This document shows, one piece after another, positions 23,507-36,361 of a stretch of 64,000 bases of DNA. Source of the DNA: Epiperipatus broadwayi (taxonomy: Eukaryota > Onychophora > Udeonychophora > Euonychophora > Peripatidae); NCBI GenBank assembly GCA_028023455.1, contig JAQFVV010000204.1, positions 821,501 to 885,500 of the forward strand, written 5' to 3'. The notes under the pieces were generated by a model. That model saw nothing but the letters and a program-made list of their open reading frames with translations. It did no database searches and had not been told where the DNA came from. Position 1 is the stretch's first letter. Each line of letters opens with the position of its first letter. The position numbers and the translations under genes were made by a program.

Positions 23507-24388
23507 TTAATATTTTCCACGATCAGGAGGTTCAACAGGTCTTTTTATCTTTTCTATGGGATCCAGGTCAGGAAGCCTGTAGTCCATTGATATAAGAAAA
23601 CTTATTATGTCTACTCCATTGGTAATTTGATTCCCTGACATCATACGGTACCTACTAATTTTAATAATACTTTTGGTAGAGCTCTCAAAGATATTGCATT
23701 TAAAACACTCATATGGAGGTTGGACAAAGTCTTCAAATTTGATTAAATTACAGAAACTGTTGCTATTAAGCATATACCTAAAGTTATTTTCTAAAGCTTT
23801 GACAAGGGCTGTATTCAAAATTTTCACATTATCAGGAGTACCTCCAGATTCTAATCCCAATTGCTTATAGTTTTCATCAAAGGTCCTTTTAATTGGTTCT
23901 GAAGTCAAACTTTCATCTATCTTCAAGATCTGAACATTGAACATCCCTGTGGAAATATTTATTTTAGTCTGAACTTCCTGTACCTCCTTTTTCACTTCTT
24001 CCAGAGTCTTTTCTTCTTTGTACTTTTCATACACTTCGATGACTTTACCCGTTTTATCATCCTGGGCTGTGGTTTCTTGTTTATTTATTCTGTATTTTGT
24101 CAGCAGTACTTCTCCATCCATCTTGTGGACATCGGTGTTTTCCCATTGATAATTCTCCAAAAACCCTTCAGATTTAGTGTGAACTTTTTCAAAGCCTTTC
24201 CTACAGTCTGCTCGCATCTCATCTATTTGTTTTAATATCTTATTATTCATTTCACCACACAGTGATGACATCCTATCCTTCATCTCATTATGCTTAGCTT
24301 CGAATTTTTTTTCCATGTTAGTGAACATATTCACCAATAATGTTTCTAGGTTTACGTTCTGCACAGATTCCATGGTTACAATCTCCAT
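23507..24388 (-). CDS. Gag-like coiled-coil protein, intact 293-codon ORF
   Basis: By far the longest open frame in the window outside the known elements, uninterrupted in DNA where random frames close quickly. Residues about 15-75 (NMFTNMEKKFEAKHNEMKDR and following) and 120-145 (EKYKEEKTLEEVKKEVQEV) are charged, heptad-like and probably coiled coil. The middle (about 165-265) is mixed, with FDENYKQLGLESGGTP and a CFKCNIFESS segment; the end is rich in proline (RPVEPPDRGKY). This layout, coiled coil first and a globular part later, resembles Gag or LINE ORF1 proteins that bind element RNA, and the gag of the LTR element at 36.4 kb also begins with a coiled coil and is followed by a reading ending in EPPDKV. 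No zinc knuckle, protease or reverse transcriptase follows, and I see no LTRs around it. It could instead be a domesticated retroelement gene or part of a host gene. Confidence 0.5.
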   Translation of the reverse strand: MEIVTMESVQNVNLETLLVNMFTNMEKKFEAKHNEMKDRMSSLCGEMNNKILKQIDEMRADCRKGFEKVHTKSEGFLENYQWENTDVHKMDGEVLLTKYRINKQETTAQDDKTGKVIEVYEKYKEEKTLEEVKKEVQEVQTKINISTGMFNVQILKIDESLTSEPIKRTFDENYKQLGLESGGTPDNVKILNTALVKALENNFRYMLNSNSFCNLIKFEDFVQPPYECFKCNIFESSTKSIIKISRYRMMSGNQITNGVDIISFLISMDYRLPDLDPIEKIKRPVEPPDRGKY

Positions 24389-26282
24389 TCTGCTATCTGA
24401 TTAGAGTATATATATTTATTTATTAATTTAATTATGAGATTATGTGTATTGCTTCGAAGGAATACAGACATCGATTTATAATTATATATATATGTATTAG
24501 TGAATAATTTTACCTAGAGTGGAAGTAGTAAATGTGCCAGTAATTAATAATTTTAGGAAATTAATATGATGAATTGATTATGTAAATAAATTGTTCACTA
24601 AAAAAATTGAAAAACTCAAATAGTTTACTCAAAACATTAAAACTATTTTGTGTGATTAGTGTGTTTCTTTAATGTTCAAAATTTTCATATGATCTTTTTA
24701 TTTTTTTTTATTTTAAAATCCAATATACCAATAATAATATTTTATAAATAAGCTGATCATGAATTTATATAGTGTTGATAATTAACATTATCAAATGCAG
24801 TCAGAAAGTTAATCATATATATTAGGACGATGACAATACTTTATTTGAAAAAGCTTTATTTCTGAATGATTCACTATTATCTCACCGGATATTATATATT
24901 AAATTTATCTAGATATACTTTTTAATGTTTGATGATGACTTTTTAAATGCAGGTGAAAAAAGTCTTAGACGATACGTAATTTATAATTTATGACTATTTT
25001 TTCCTTTTTTTAAAAAAACAAAAAAACAAAACAGATATATATTTGGAAACATACAATATTCAAAATCATTAGCTAAAAAATAAATCAACCTAAATAGCTA
25101 ACTAAAATACTTTTGATTCTATATTGGCTGTTTTACGCCTCATACATATCCATAATAAATCTAAAAAAATATTGTATATGGTTTGACCTACAGTTAAGAT
25201 TGTTATTTTGTTATTAAATTTTTATTGCTTCAAAAGATTTTGCTTTCGGGAAACTGGGAAGAAGAAAAAGAAAATGACTCTGTAAATAAATTAGTTAACT
25301 CTCGCTCCCTCTCTCTCTTTTTTATTTATACAAATTCATGTTGAACTTTATGAAAAATAATTATAATCACTTATTGGAATTACCAGTTTATTTTTTAAAA
25401 TTATATATCTATTTTAAAAGATTACATTATTAAAAAAATTCAATGAATTAAAAAAAATGTTTAAACCTAAACGCAATAGAACTCTGTAATTTAAAATAAA
25501 AAATGATGCCGTAGAAAATTAATCTACTTTCGCATTTGAATTAAAACTTTTTTTTTTTTTTTAAGTGTTTGTAATTCTCGTTAAAAATAATAGAATCATT
25601 TAGTTTTATCTCATTTCCATTAATTGTTTTGAAGTAATTGCTTTGTAAAAGAGTTATTTTCGACAATAAAATATTTTATAAAAAAAGATCATTAGTGGAA
25701 GAAATTTAATGTTATTAAATGTCATTATATACTTATATTTTATGATTACATAATTATTAATAAGTTCACTCACGCGTTTATTTTACTTAATTATATATTG
25801 AATATTACATATACCATATAAATATAATATATATTTAACATTATTTTTAAAATATGTATGTACAAAGAACTTCTAATGATCATATTTCTCAAAGTAAGCC
25901 ATCTTTCAAACATACTCGGACTAGGTACTATATATTCTGATTCTGGGGTTTGTAGAGTTGATTGAAAAACAATACATATATAATGGGCTGTAAAGAACTG
26001 TACGTTACGCATGACGTAGAGACATTAAAAAGTGAAATAAATGAATGAAACAATAAATACACATAATTTTCTTTGAAAAACTTAAGTTACCAAAATAAAG
26101 ATATACTGGATATATTCTGAGAAGAGATAACTGATACTGAAATAAATATGGACTGGATATATCATGAAAATAAGTGGCAAAAGTTATTGTCTGAAAGACA
26201 AAAGCGGTGGATCAGAAATACTATAATAAAATTAGATTTTCTTAATTCTGCAGTGAATTAAAAATATTATACAATGATAAAA
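24389..26282. other. No gene recognised
   Basis: A+T-rich DNA. The minus ORF at 25,791-26,012 has no recognisable domain. Nothing else is supported. Confidence 0.5.
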
Positions 26283-26442
26283 CTTTATTTTAATTAAATG
26301 ATATAACTGGAACACAGGCTTATTATATACCTATGTCTATACATGTAATATATAGAGTATATGAGCACAGACTTTCACACGACCCATCACTCTCCACACT
26401 ATCTCATAACACTGATACACTTGAACATACATATATTGAAAA

Positions 26443-26510
26443 GATAAACAATCACCAATATACATATTTCCTGCTAAACCATCAATCATCAGTTGGTCCA
26501 GATTATCATC
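26443..26510 (-). ncRNA. Hammerhead ribozyme motif, 471-bp family
   Basis: Minus strand: core CTGATGA, stem-loop II TTGATGGTTTAGCAG (one pair weaker than in the 6.8-kb copy), GAAA, helix III ATA-TG-TAT, then A and helix I. Helix I strands are as in the other copies. Confidence 0.65.
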
Positions 26511-27055
26511 TCCACACATATATGCTATAAGTTCTCAGATATATATTAAGATAGCCAATCCTCATACTTTAATGGACAGGACTCAATCTACTCCACACTC
26601 CAAATCTTCAACCATCCATCCAATTGAAAATCTGATAATCGAATGCTCAAACGCCACCCTGATGCTGAGATGTTTGTCACACTCATGTTGACCTAAGGTC
26701 AATCTGATCCCTCATGTACAGGACCTAATCCATTTAATACATATACAAGGGATGGGAAGACATCTCTACTAATATAATAACTGAACACAGGCTTATTATA
26801 TATCTATGTCTATATATGTAATATATAGGGTATATGAGCACAGACTTTCACATGACCCACCACTTTCCACTCTATCAACATGGGTGTGACGAGAATCTTG
26901 ACCTCAGACTGGCCTTTGAGCATTCGATCATCAGATTTTCAATTGGATGGACGGTTGAAGAGTTGGAGTGTGGAGTAGATTGAGACCTGTCCATTAAAGT
27001 ATGAGGATTGGCTATCTTAATATATATCTGAGCACTTATAGCATATATGGATGGA

Positions 27056-27123
27056 GATGATAATCTGGACCAACTGATGATTGCTGGTTTAGCATGAATT
27101 ACATATATTGGTGATTGTTTATC
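27056..27123 (+). ncRNA. Hammerhead-like motif with a core mutation, 471-bp family
   Basis: Core CTGATGA at 27,073-27,079 and stem-loop II are intact, but the conserved GAAA reads GAAT, which removes the base that pairs with the U before the cleavage site. Probably inactive. Confidence 0.65.
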
Positions 27124-27205
27124 TTTTCAACATAAGTGTGTTCAAGTGTATCGGTGTTATGAGATAGAGTGGAGAGTGATGGGTCAAGTGAAAGTCTTTA
27201 ATTAA

Positions 27206-27283
27206 ATGAAGTAAATGTTTTTTGAAAACTCGTCAAAAGGCATTATAACACTAAAAGCACTATAATATATATATATCAATAAA

Positions 27284-27314
<31 letters not shown>

Positions 27315-30300
27315 ATTAGATACCAACCAGTAACCACCTAAACATTCACAGTAAATATAGTAATCAATATATATATAAATTAATTAATTATTGTGGTATA
27401 TAACATATTTAATCAATCCTATTGTAAATTATTCACTGACTTTCTTTTTCCATTCCATTATGTTAAAACAATATTTCATAACATGACATGGCAACCATTT
27501 TCATTCAAGATGGAGAAAATTTTATTCACTTTGTATTGCTTTTTGGAATAGCAGACATTGCGTCACAAAAAATATATGTATAATGTTGTAAAAGTGGATT
27601 TTAGTCATGCTAAAATCCACTTGTTATTAACAAGAATTTAACAAGTGGATTTTAGTCATGCCGAATTCAAATTTGTTTTATGCAGCTGTCATCACATTTT
27701 TCTCACACAAGGTGGGACTATTTTTTATATATTTTATAATATTTCATAGAACAATAAATATCACAACATAATGAATATATTTAATAATTTACAGTTGACA
27801 AATTTGAATTTGGTTTGTTTATATATACTTTTATAGTAGTAACATTGAATATATATATATATATATATATTCATTCTGGGGTGATATTTGATGTACAAAA
27901 TTTGTTAAATAGATAAAAAATGTCCTCATCTGGGGTACTGTGGTGTTATGTCATTAAGTGTGTGTAGTTACAATTTAACTTTTCAATGTATTTGATATTT
28001 GCATTCTTCTTGGTGGCACATTATTTAGAATTAAACCATTATTCTATTTCAGAATTCAATACATTAGAAATGATGCATTAAAAATATAAGTTTACACATG
28101 AAAAACATTCTAAACAATCATATTTGAGTTTTGAAAATATTAAAATAATAATAATAATAAACATAATTCATAATGAGAATAATGGATTTTTTTTCTCAGT
28201 GGATAGTGTGAAAGAAAGCATTCAAGTGAGCAGTTCTATAAAATTAATAAAATCTTCATTGCTTGAAATTTATTTTTAAAATGGGAATGCAAAGCCTTGA
28301 TAAATCTGTGAAATCCTGCATTAAAATTTAAAATTGCATTTATAATAATTTTTAGAATATCTCAAAAAATTCTAACACATAAGTTAGTGATTTAATATAA
28401 TCAGTTTCACAAGACATGCTCATTGTACTGATGGTAATTTTCTTTATTATCATTATTATAAAATTTGTTGGTTTCTATTTTTTTTTTTTTAAATAAAAGG
28501 TATATTAATAAAATAAAAATGTAATCAAGTACACTTTTATTTTTAATAATTATTATACAATTATTATGCAGAAGTAAATGTGAATATTTAATAAACTAAT
28601 GACAAAATCTTTTTTTTTTTGATATTCCAAAAATTTTCTTATAAAAGTCTACAAATAGTGTGGAAATTGATTACTAAGAACTAGTTTATTAAACATATGG
28701 AGACATGATTAAAAACATTGACTTTATACTTATTTAAATGTATTGATATTCATTTGAAATAACCAATTAAATAGTGAAGTTCAAATATAGGAGAATGCTG
28801 ATAAATTTGAAATCTCGTTGGATAAATATATTTCATTCATTAATTATTATACATGTGAGTCTATGTGTTTGATTAATGCATTTATTAGCACAGTTTCAAA
28901 CAGTAATTTTAAACAGAAGAAAACCAATCTTTTACACACATATTGTACTGTTATAATAAATCAGAATTGTTTTTTTAATGTGAGAAAACTCTCAATTCAA
29001 GGCACAAGATAGAGAATTTGAAAGATAAGAGTGGCCATCTTAACTTTGCACTTAAATCTAATTGTATAGGCTAATCTCAAGTATGTTGAAATGAGAGTAT
29101 AAAGTTTTTATATTATTTATTTATTTTATTTCCATTTTCTTTATTATATGTATTGATTACATTCTGATTAAAATTACAATTTGAAACTGCACTAGTAAAT
29201 TTATTAGTCAATTACATTAATTATAACACCTTTGAATATTAATGTTCAGTCAGTATTAAAATGTCATGAGTGTTAAGATATGTAGTAAAGAAAATGGAAG
29301 AAAGTAAAGAATATAATATATTCACACTCTCATTCCAATTTATTTAAGATTGGCTTGTATAATTGATTTAAGTACAAAGATAGGCCAGCCACTCTTATTT
29401 TTTCAAAGTCTCTATCTTGTACTTTGAATCAAGAATTTCCTCACCTACAACAAAAACAATGTTGATAACAGTACAGTGCAAGTGTAAAAGTTGATTACCT
29501 TATGTTTAAAATGTGTGTGTGTTGTAACTTAAGGGAGTAAGAATTTATAGTAAAGTTAGAGATTGTTAATAATAAACAATTCGTTTTAAGCTAGTAAATG
29601 AATATCAGAAGCAAATATAAATATGTTATCACCAGAAGAAAGTTAATAAACATCAAAAGTTATTCTTTAGTAACTGAATTTAAAGGAGACATATTATAAA
29701 ATCTTAGGATAATCATTATCAAGGCACTGCCAAATTGGCACAAAAGATTATAACAGAGCATTCATCAATATTTCTTGCTGCAAGCAGATATATAAAAGTT
29801 AATGATTATAAAACTAAATGTATATTAATGCTGTTCTTCATCAATGTTTTGGGTTAATAGAAACAATGAATATATTGGTTATCAAAAAAACTACTAATCA
29901 ACAGAAATATGTAAACACAGTCAACTTTAAAGGTATTCCATATTACATTAGTACCATTAAAATAATTATAAAAAATATATAGATAGATATTTTTATCCCA
30001 TATATAATTACTGCAGAGCTAGCTTTGGAATCACAATCCTAGTGTCAGTGAAAAAAAATATAATTTATATTGGTATGAAATAATTTTACTGGAATAACTT
30101 AAAATAATTTTTAAAAAATGTATTAATCAACTAGTAATTATAAACATTAATGGTCTAATGAATACCCTATAATACAAATAGGTCATCATGCTTTTGATTT
30201 ATAGATATTTAATATTATTTGACTGACAAAAAAAACTATACACATAACATTATTTAAATTATAGTTTATTGATACTTAACTTGTAAGTAGTCTTAACTAT

Positions 30301-30690
30301 CACCTAGATCAAATATTTTAATGATAAATAAAAATATTACATATATGCATAAACATGCACATGTGCTTATAAAATATTTTACTCATTAATTATTGCTTTC
30401 ATTAATTATGCATGCCAATATTCTATTTTGGCAATATATAATTAAATGTTAAATACGTATATAATACACCCACACATACATATCATATTCTAATGTAAAG
30501 TATATTTCAATTATTAATTTAAATTACTTTTACATTACAAAATAAGTTATTGATATTATTTTTTTTTGACGATTCTTAAACTAAATAACATTTAAAAATA
30601 AAGAAACTGCTTACTTTTATAAAATTTAAATCAAATTGTTTTCCTTACTTGCAAATGTTAAAAAAGTTTTTTCCAAAGTCATTTCCATAT
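27206..30690. other. No gene recognised; microsatellites and one perfect hairpin
   Basis: Contains (AT)n at about 27,288-27,314 and 27,850-27,872. A perfect 12-bp hairpin with 7-base loop at 27,592-27,622 is followed by a third copy of its first arm and loop at 27,642-27,660. No ORF with a recognisable domain. Confidence 0.5.
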
Positions 30691-30788
30691 TTAAGGTATA
30701 TAAGCACACGCTTTCACATGACCCATGATCCCTCACTCCCCACTCTATCTCATAACACCAATACACTTGCACACATTTATGTCAAAAA

Positions 30789-30855
30789 GATAAATAATCA
30801 CCAATATATGTATTTCATGCTAAACCAGCAATAATCAGTTGGTCCAAATTATCAT
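30789..30855 (-). ncRNA. Hammerhead-like motif with a core mutation, 471-bp family
   Basis: Minus strand reads CTGATTA instead of CTGATGA; stem-loop II, GAAA and helix III (ATA-CA-TAT) are kept, as is helix I. The lost core G should impair cleavage. Confidence 0.6.
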
Positions 30856-31227
30856 CTCTACACACATATGCAATAAGTGTTCAGATATGTATTAAGATAG
30901 CCAATCTTCATACTTTAATGGCCAGCTTCAATTCACTCCAACTCTTCAACCATCCATCCAATTGAAAATCTAATGATGGAACATATTCCTCATATATGTA
31001 TTAAATGGATTATGAAATGTATATGAGGGATCAGATTGACTTTAGATCAACACGAATGTGACAAGAATTTTTGCCTCAGGGTGGCCTTTGAGCCACCCAT
31101 AATCAGATATTTAATTGGATGGATAGTTGAAGAGTTGGAGCGTAGAGTGGATTGATGCCTGTCCATTAAAATATGAAGATTGGCTTTCTTAATATATATC
31201 TGAGCACTTATTGCAAACATGTGTAGA

Positions 31228-31295
31228 GATGATAATCTGGACCAACTGATGATTGCTGGTTTAGCATGAAATATGCTATTGGTGATTATTTATTT
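31228..31295 (+). ncRNA. Hammerhead ribozyme motif, 471-bp family
   Basis: Core CTGATGA at 31,246-31,252, stem-loop II as in the 6.8-kb copy, GAAA, then helix III ATA-TGC-TAT with a three-base loop and helix I 3' strand from TGGTGATTATT. All core positions present; helix I is one pair shorter. Confidence 0.65.
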
Positions 31296-31440
31296 TTTCA
31301 ACATATATATGTCAAGTATATCAGTGTTATAAGATAGAATAGGAAGTGGTGTGTCATGTGAAAGTCTGTGCTCATATACCCTATATTTTACATATATCGA
31401 TCTAGGTATATAATAAGCCCGTATATCAGTTATTCAACCC

Positions 31441-31636
31441 AAGTAAATTCTTGGTCAGATGTTGTAATTTTATTCTAAAAGTGTTTTATGTCAAATTATA
31501 AATTTCCCTGTTTTATTTTTTTAAAATAAACAAATAAAAATGAAATAATTCTTGGTGGAATAGATTTTGTCCCTCATTTTTTAGCATTATATTCAAATAC
31601 CATATGCAGTATAAATATATTTTCTCAATAATTGAT

Positions 31637-31678
<42 letters not shown>

Positions 31679-32150
31679 GTCTCATGATTGGACAGAATTG
31701 ATTTCTTTTATCTGTAATTCTATCCATACATTAAAGTAACATATGAATAGTGTAGCATTTCCTCAATTTTTCATATGACTGAACACTTCCCAAATCCTGT
31801 AGTTTGAATGGAATACATTATTTTATATGATACATAGTTATTAATAATAACCAAATTAAGCAAAAAAATATGAGTTGAGGGAAAAAAATAGACATTTATT
31901 CTCAATTTTTTATTGCGTAAAACAAAATGTATGAAAATGATAAAATAAACGAGTGTATGTGTAGTAAAATTATGTTCTTAGTGACCTTAATATTTTTGAG
32001 TCTTTGAATTTTTAATTATTTTGATATCAGGCACAATGTAAAAAAAAAATTATATTTCTCTCCTTTTGGATAAATATCATATAAAACTACTTCTTTTTTA
32101 CAATTTATAAATATCTGTAAATGATCATCTTTGATACATAACTCAAAACT
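31441..32150. other. No gene recognised; (TG)n microsatellite
   Basis: A (TG)n tract at about 31,647-31,671 follows a short (AT)n. The rest is A+T-rich without features. Confidence 0.55.
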
Positions 32151-32555
32151 AACTCATAAAAAGCTAAAAATTCATCAACTCTATTGATTTTATTGTTAAG
32201 AGTCTTGTCTATGCTACTACTTTGATTAGTTTTTATTAATTCTTCAAGTTTAATTCTGGATTCTGCCTGTCATCTACTTTAGTATCTAATGTAATAAATT
32301 TGCCATTTGAATTGTTAGTTTGAGATTATTTCATTTCAATTTTCAATTCATTTAAATTAGTTTTAGAATCTTTATGCCTAGCATTATGTATAGCTTCTGT
32401 ATCAACTCTTAATTCACCTCTCTACTCATCACTTTTATTATTTAACTTTTTCAAATTAGCTTTTAATTAACTCATCAAATTTACTATCTGATTTGTTAAG
32501 AATTTTTAAAATATCTTGAATGCCACCTTCTGGCCTTCCCAACATTTCAATTTAA
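32150..32555 (-). pseudogene. Coiled-coil ORF1/gag-like remnant
   Basis: On the minus strand, with several stops, the reading begins MLGRPEGGIQDILKILNKSD (near 32,490-32,550) and continues with DELIK, then RGELRVDTEAIHNARHKDS and KTNLNELKIEM (near 32,340-32,410) and TLDTKVDDRQN. The spacing of hydrophobic residues suggests a coiled coil like those of LINE ORF1 or Gag proteins. No downstream reverse transcriptase is recognised. It is clearly dead. Confidence 0.45.
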
Positions 32556-34280
32556 TAGGGTACATTATAAGTACATTTATCAACAATTATAAATATATCA
32601 ATAAAATATAAAATATGAACACTATAATTTAAATGTGTAAATGCAGATTCTATCAACAACTACTCATCAGACAACTAATAGTCAGCTGGGAATCCATAAA
32701 ATAATCATCTCAAAGTTCATAAAATATTTAACCAACAATGTCAATCTGTAAAGCACTTTCAGTTTCTATATGTAATTAAGGTTCATTGTATCATTCCAAG
32801 TTAGATTTAAAATAGGCATTGTTATATAAAAATATATTATCATGATTTTATATGTTATTGATTACTTAAATTCATCAAATGATGTTTATCATAGTTTTGG
32901 AGTTATTGTAAATACATCAAAGCACAAAGCAAATAATTTGTGATTTATTTTTGTTTTATTTTTTTAAGTAAAACAATAAGTAGTTTACTGTATTAAACTT
33001 AATATCTTACAATAAAATTATTCATAGATTTAAATATGTATATTTTGGTAGATTTTACAGCAATGTTTTGTCAATAGGTTTAGATAAATAAATGTTAAGT
33101 TATTTATTATATGTGTGTATAGACCTATGTGTATGTACATTAAAATTATTGTGAATTTAAAATTATATATATTTTAAAATGATATTGTTATTAAAAATGT
33201 AAATATATATATATAACAATCTTTTTGTTAAACAAACAAATATACTTTATTTTTTAAAGAAAGGGATGGTAAAATTACTGTGTTATTTTAATTAAAAAGA
33301 AAATATTTTATTTCTGACGCTGGTTTGTACTGTGAACTCTAATAAAATGAATAATAATTCCCTTTTATATACAGAAGACAAATTTGTGTTTCATATTATG
33401 TACTGTATCAAGGTCAATGATGCCAATTTTATGTGAATAAAAAAATATAAAAGCCTCTGAATTAATTTAAGATTTACTCATTTTTTTTATTATTTTCAAT
33501 TAATATGTTGCATTAAGCAATATTTTTTTAAAAAAAGTAATATATATTTTAATAGCAATGTTTAATATAAATAACATGATAGAAGACTGAATAGGAAGTT
33601 TTATTTACATAGACAAATTTTGCCTTTTGAGAAATACCTATTTAAACAGCTAATGAAATTGATTTGGTTTAAATGAATTTTGGAAGAAAAGCTGCATCCC
33701 AAGAAACCAATACTTTTCCCTGGATAATAGTAACAATAATATTCTAAAAGAGATAATAATTTTGAATTTGATGAATAACCATTTAATTATTTGATAAGGA
33801 TAAAAGTAATACTTATTACTTAATATCAAATACAATGCAAATGTTACTATAAACCATTAAGGATTTATTTGTTAAATAAATTTCACATATTTTTTTAAAA
33901 AACAAGATCTTGGAAATTATTATATTTTAAAATATTGTCATTTCATGGATTTTCTTTGTGGATTTTCTCTATGTAAACTTAATAAAAGTAACTTAAATAT
34001 TGTGGAACTCTTTGTGTACAAATATTGATTAGATTTCAAGCAAGTTGTATACTTTATTTATGTAATTATTTGTAATATTATTGATGCTGTTTTTTAAATG
34101 TCATTTAATGTATATATGTGTGTAAGTGAGCATATAGATATATAATTAATCAAAAGAAAAATTTAATAACTAATCCTAAATTTATATTTAAGCAATTATG
34201 ATAAATTTTCATTTAATAATCTGTTTTTGTTTGTTTATATATAATCAGTAGGCAAACTGGGACAAATTAGCATTTTCTTT
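32556..34280. other. No gene recognised
   Basis: A+T-rich DNA. The short minus ORF at 33,650-33,835 has no recognisable domain. Confidence 0.5.
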
Positions 34281-34281
34281 T

Positions 34282-34282
34282 A

Positions 34283-34363
<81 letters not shown>
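34282..34363. repeat. Long (AT)n microsatellite, insertion target of the LTR element
   Basis: About 40 AT repeats directly before the 5' LTR. The 3' LTR of the same element is also followed by (AT)n (40,011-40,048), so the element probably inserted into a microsatellite, hiding its target duplication. Confidence 0.85.
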
Positions 34364-34365
<2 letters not shown>

Positions 34366-35992
34366 CACCACCATTGAATTTGTACATAATAATTTTATAT
34401 AAAAAATTATTAAAATAAAAATCTTTCATAAAAAAAAACAAAAAAACAATTAAAATTAAAAGTTTAAGAGTTTTACTGCAGTTTGTTTAGTAAATGTAAA
34501 AGTCAAAGAGTTTTTAAAATAAAAGTTACAATTAATTAATTAAAAGTGGGGAGCGGAAGTTTGCATCAGAAAAGTCAAACTAAAAGCTTTACAAAAGAAG
34601 TAAAGAGTTTATTATTATTAGTTGAAATATAATTTAAAAAAATTTAAAAATATAAATCTCTTTTCATTCGAGGTTAAGTAAAAGAAAAAATCATCTTAAA
34701 AAACTAAATAGTAAATTGTATTAAAATATACATGTGCACCAATATATATGCATATTAAATATTATAAATAAATGAAGGTTAAAGAATTAAAAAAAACATG
34801 TTTGCATAGATACTAATTAAAAACAACATGTTTGAGATGGCTGCTAATTAAAATACCCAACAAAATTAAAAAGGATTAGGTACTAGAGGAATTTCGACAA
34901 CACTTATTGCTGAAGGATATTAAAAGGACACACATCGTAGGTATAAATAACCAATTTTTTATCGGACAGTCAGTGAGGACAATCAGTTGAATTAATTGTA
35001 TCAGAGGTAAGTTTATTATGTATCAGTCAGAAATGCAGTGTTAAATACCCACGTGAAACATACGTCTTTCTTCAGCCTGATGTCCAATGAAAACAGCCAA
35101 TATACTCGATCTTAAATAATGTCTCTGTAACAGCTTGAAGAATCTCCATCAGTATATAATTGTCTCCAGGAATAATACCAACTAATAATCATCAAATCTC
35201 TGCAGGAAAACTTCAAATCTAACCAGTTAGATTACTTCATTAGAAGCAGCAACAGCAAGATGTATCCACATTCCAAAATCCTAGGTAAACATTCTCTTAT
35301 TCTCATTTATAAAATTGACATTGCATTCATAAGAAAATTTGTCAAGCCTCCAAGAGTCGAATTATATGACCTCTACAGCACATAAAAATGAACTATTAAT
35401 TTGTGTGTTTTAAATATATGTGTTTAAATTTCAAATATTATTTAATGCTTTATTATTATATATGTGAGTGTATGAGTTAATATGTGCGTGATCATTATGT
35501 CAGTGTTATTAGTTAAATTAGATAAATACCAGTGTTCTATTATTAAAATTTATAAGAATATTTAAACTAGTTTAGAAATGTTAATTAAATAAATTGTCTT
35601 TAAACTTAAACTTTATTTGTCAATCAATTCTTTTCACCAATTCTTTCACCAATCTTTTCATCAATTCTTTTCACCACTAATTTTGTATAATTTGTTATTA
35701 ATTACAAGTAGCTGAGCTGGTCTATGGGTGTAACTTAGGCATTGAGTTAGTTGCCATTGTTCAAAGTATGTTGTTTATTCTGAATAAATAGCTGGCACCC
35801 ATGTTTACACAAAACAAAAAAAGTGCTTTGAACTTGGTGTTGAACTCAACAGTCAAGAAGAAGTTATGTCTTGGAAATGTAATTCTAGTTATATACTTTA
35901 TAGCTATCATTTGGACATACATACTTTCCGAGTATGTTCTTCTCTGCCTAAGAGACTGGTGTTTTGATTGTCCCATATTCAAACCCAGTACA
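34364..35992 (+). repeat. 5' LTR of the non-autonomous element
   Basis: Starts TGCACCACCATTG and ends CCCAGTACA, matching the 3' LTR (start TGTACCAACATTG, end CCTGGTACA). It has a TATAAATA box at 34,942-34,949 and a splice-donor-like CCTAG|GTAAAC at 35,280-35,289. Near 35,625-35,690 it holds four short repeats of a CAATTCTTTTCACC-like word. Compared with the 3' LTR it lacks about 45 bp near 34,740, so the copies have diverged. Confidence 0.85.
34942..34949 (+). promoter_or_regulatory. TATA box of the LTR
   Basis: TATAAATA about 580 bp into the LTR; the sequence after it (TCGGACAGTCAGTGAGGAC) is conserved in the 3' LTR (near 38,990-39,030). A transcription start about 30 bp downstream is likely. 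Confidence 0.6.
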
Positions 35993-35994
35993 AA

Positions 35995-36015
35995 TGGCAT
36001 GACCAACATGGGCTG
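35995..36015 (+). other. Primer-binding site
   Basis: TGGCATGACCAACATGGG begins two bases after the 5' LTR. TGG complements a tRNA CCA end. The gypsy-type element at 50,988 starts with the same TGGCATG at the same spacing, suggesting a common primer tRNA, which I cannot name. Confidence 0.6.
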
Positions 36016-36361
36016 AACCTGTTATAAATGACAGTTAACTAAATACTTTGTTTCTTGTTTAAAAAAAATTATACAAAAACTAAATTACGTATGTTAAAGT
36101 GGTTTAATTTTAAAAAAAGAATTGACCGAAACATTTTTTTTCTTTAAATGAAAAGAGATTTTGACATTTATGCTATCAAATCAGAGACAGTTGATATTTT
36201 GGGTGGAGCTAAAGCATTAGGAACAGGTAGAGAAAAGGACAAAGGGGAGTTGAGTCAGTGTATGTTTCCATTTTATTAAGAAAAATAAACAAACAATAAT
36301 AATATTTGATTTGTTAATGCAAAAGATAATTTTAAAAAAAATAAAAAGTAATAGCGTAACT

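Larger units (their letters stand above)
26283..27205. mobile_element. 471-bp hammerhead repeat family: fold-back locus 2
   Basis: A full forward unit (about 26,287-26,775) is followed head-to-tail by the first ~100 bp of a second forward unit (26,776-26,876), then switches to a reverse unit (26,877-27,197) that lacks its outer end. The forward unit shows the sequence between the arms (GTTGACCTAAGGTCAATCTG near 26,687-26,706, and GGGAAGACATCTCTA near 26,755). The head-to-tail junction matches that seen near 7010, so the unit is truly tandem. No protein is encoded. Confidence 0.8.
30693..31440. mobile_element. 471-bp hammerhead repeat family: fold-back locus 3
   Basis: A forward arm (30,693-30,976, lacking its first ~65 bp) meets a reverse copy (31,440 back to about 30,977) that includes the inter-arm sequence and the outer end (CAGTTATT near 31,427). 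More diverged from the 6.3-kb copies than those are from each other. It repeats the head-to-head arrangement of the other loci. Confidence 0.8.
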
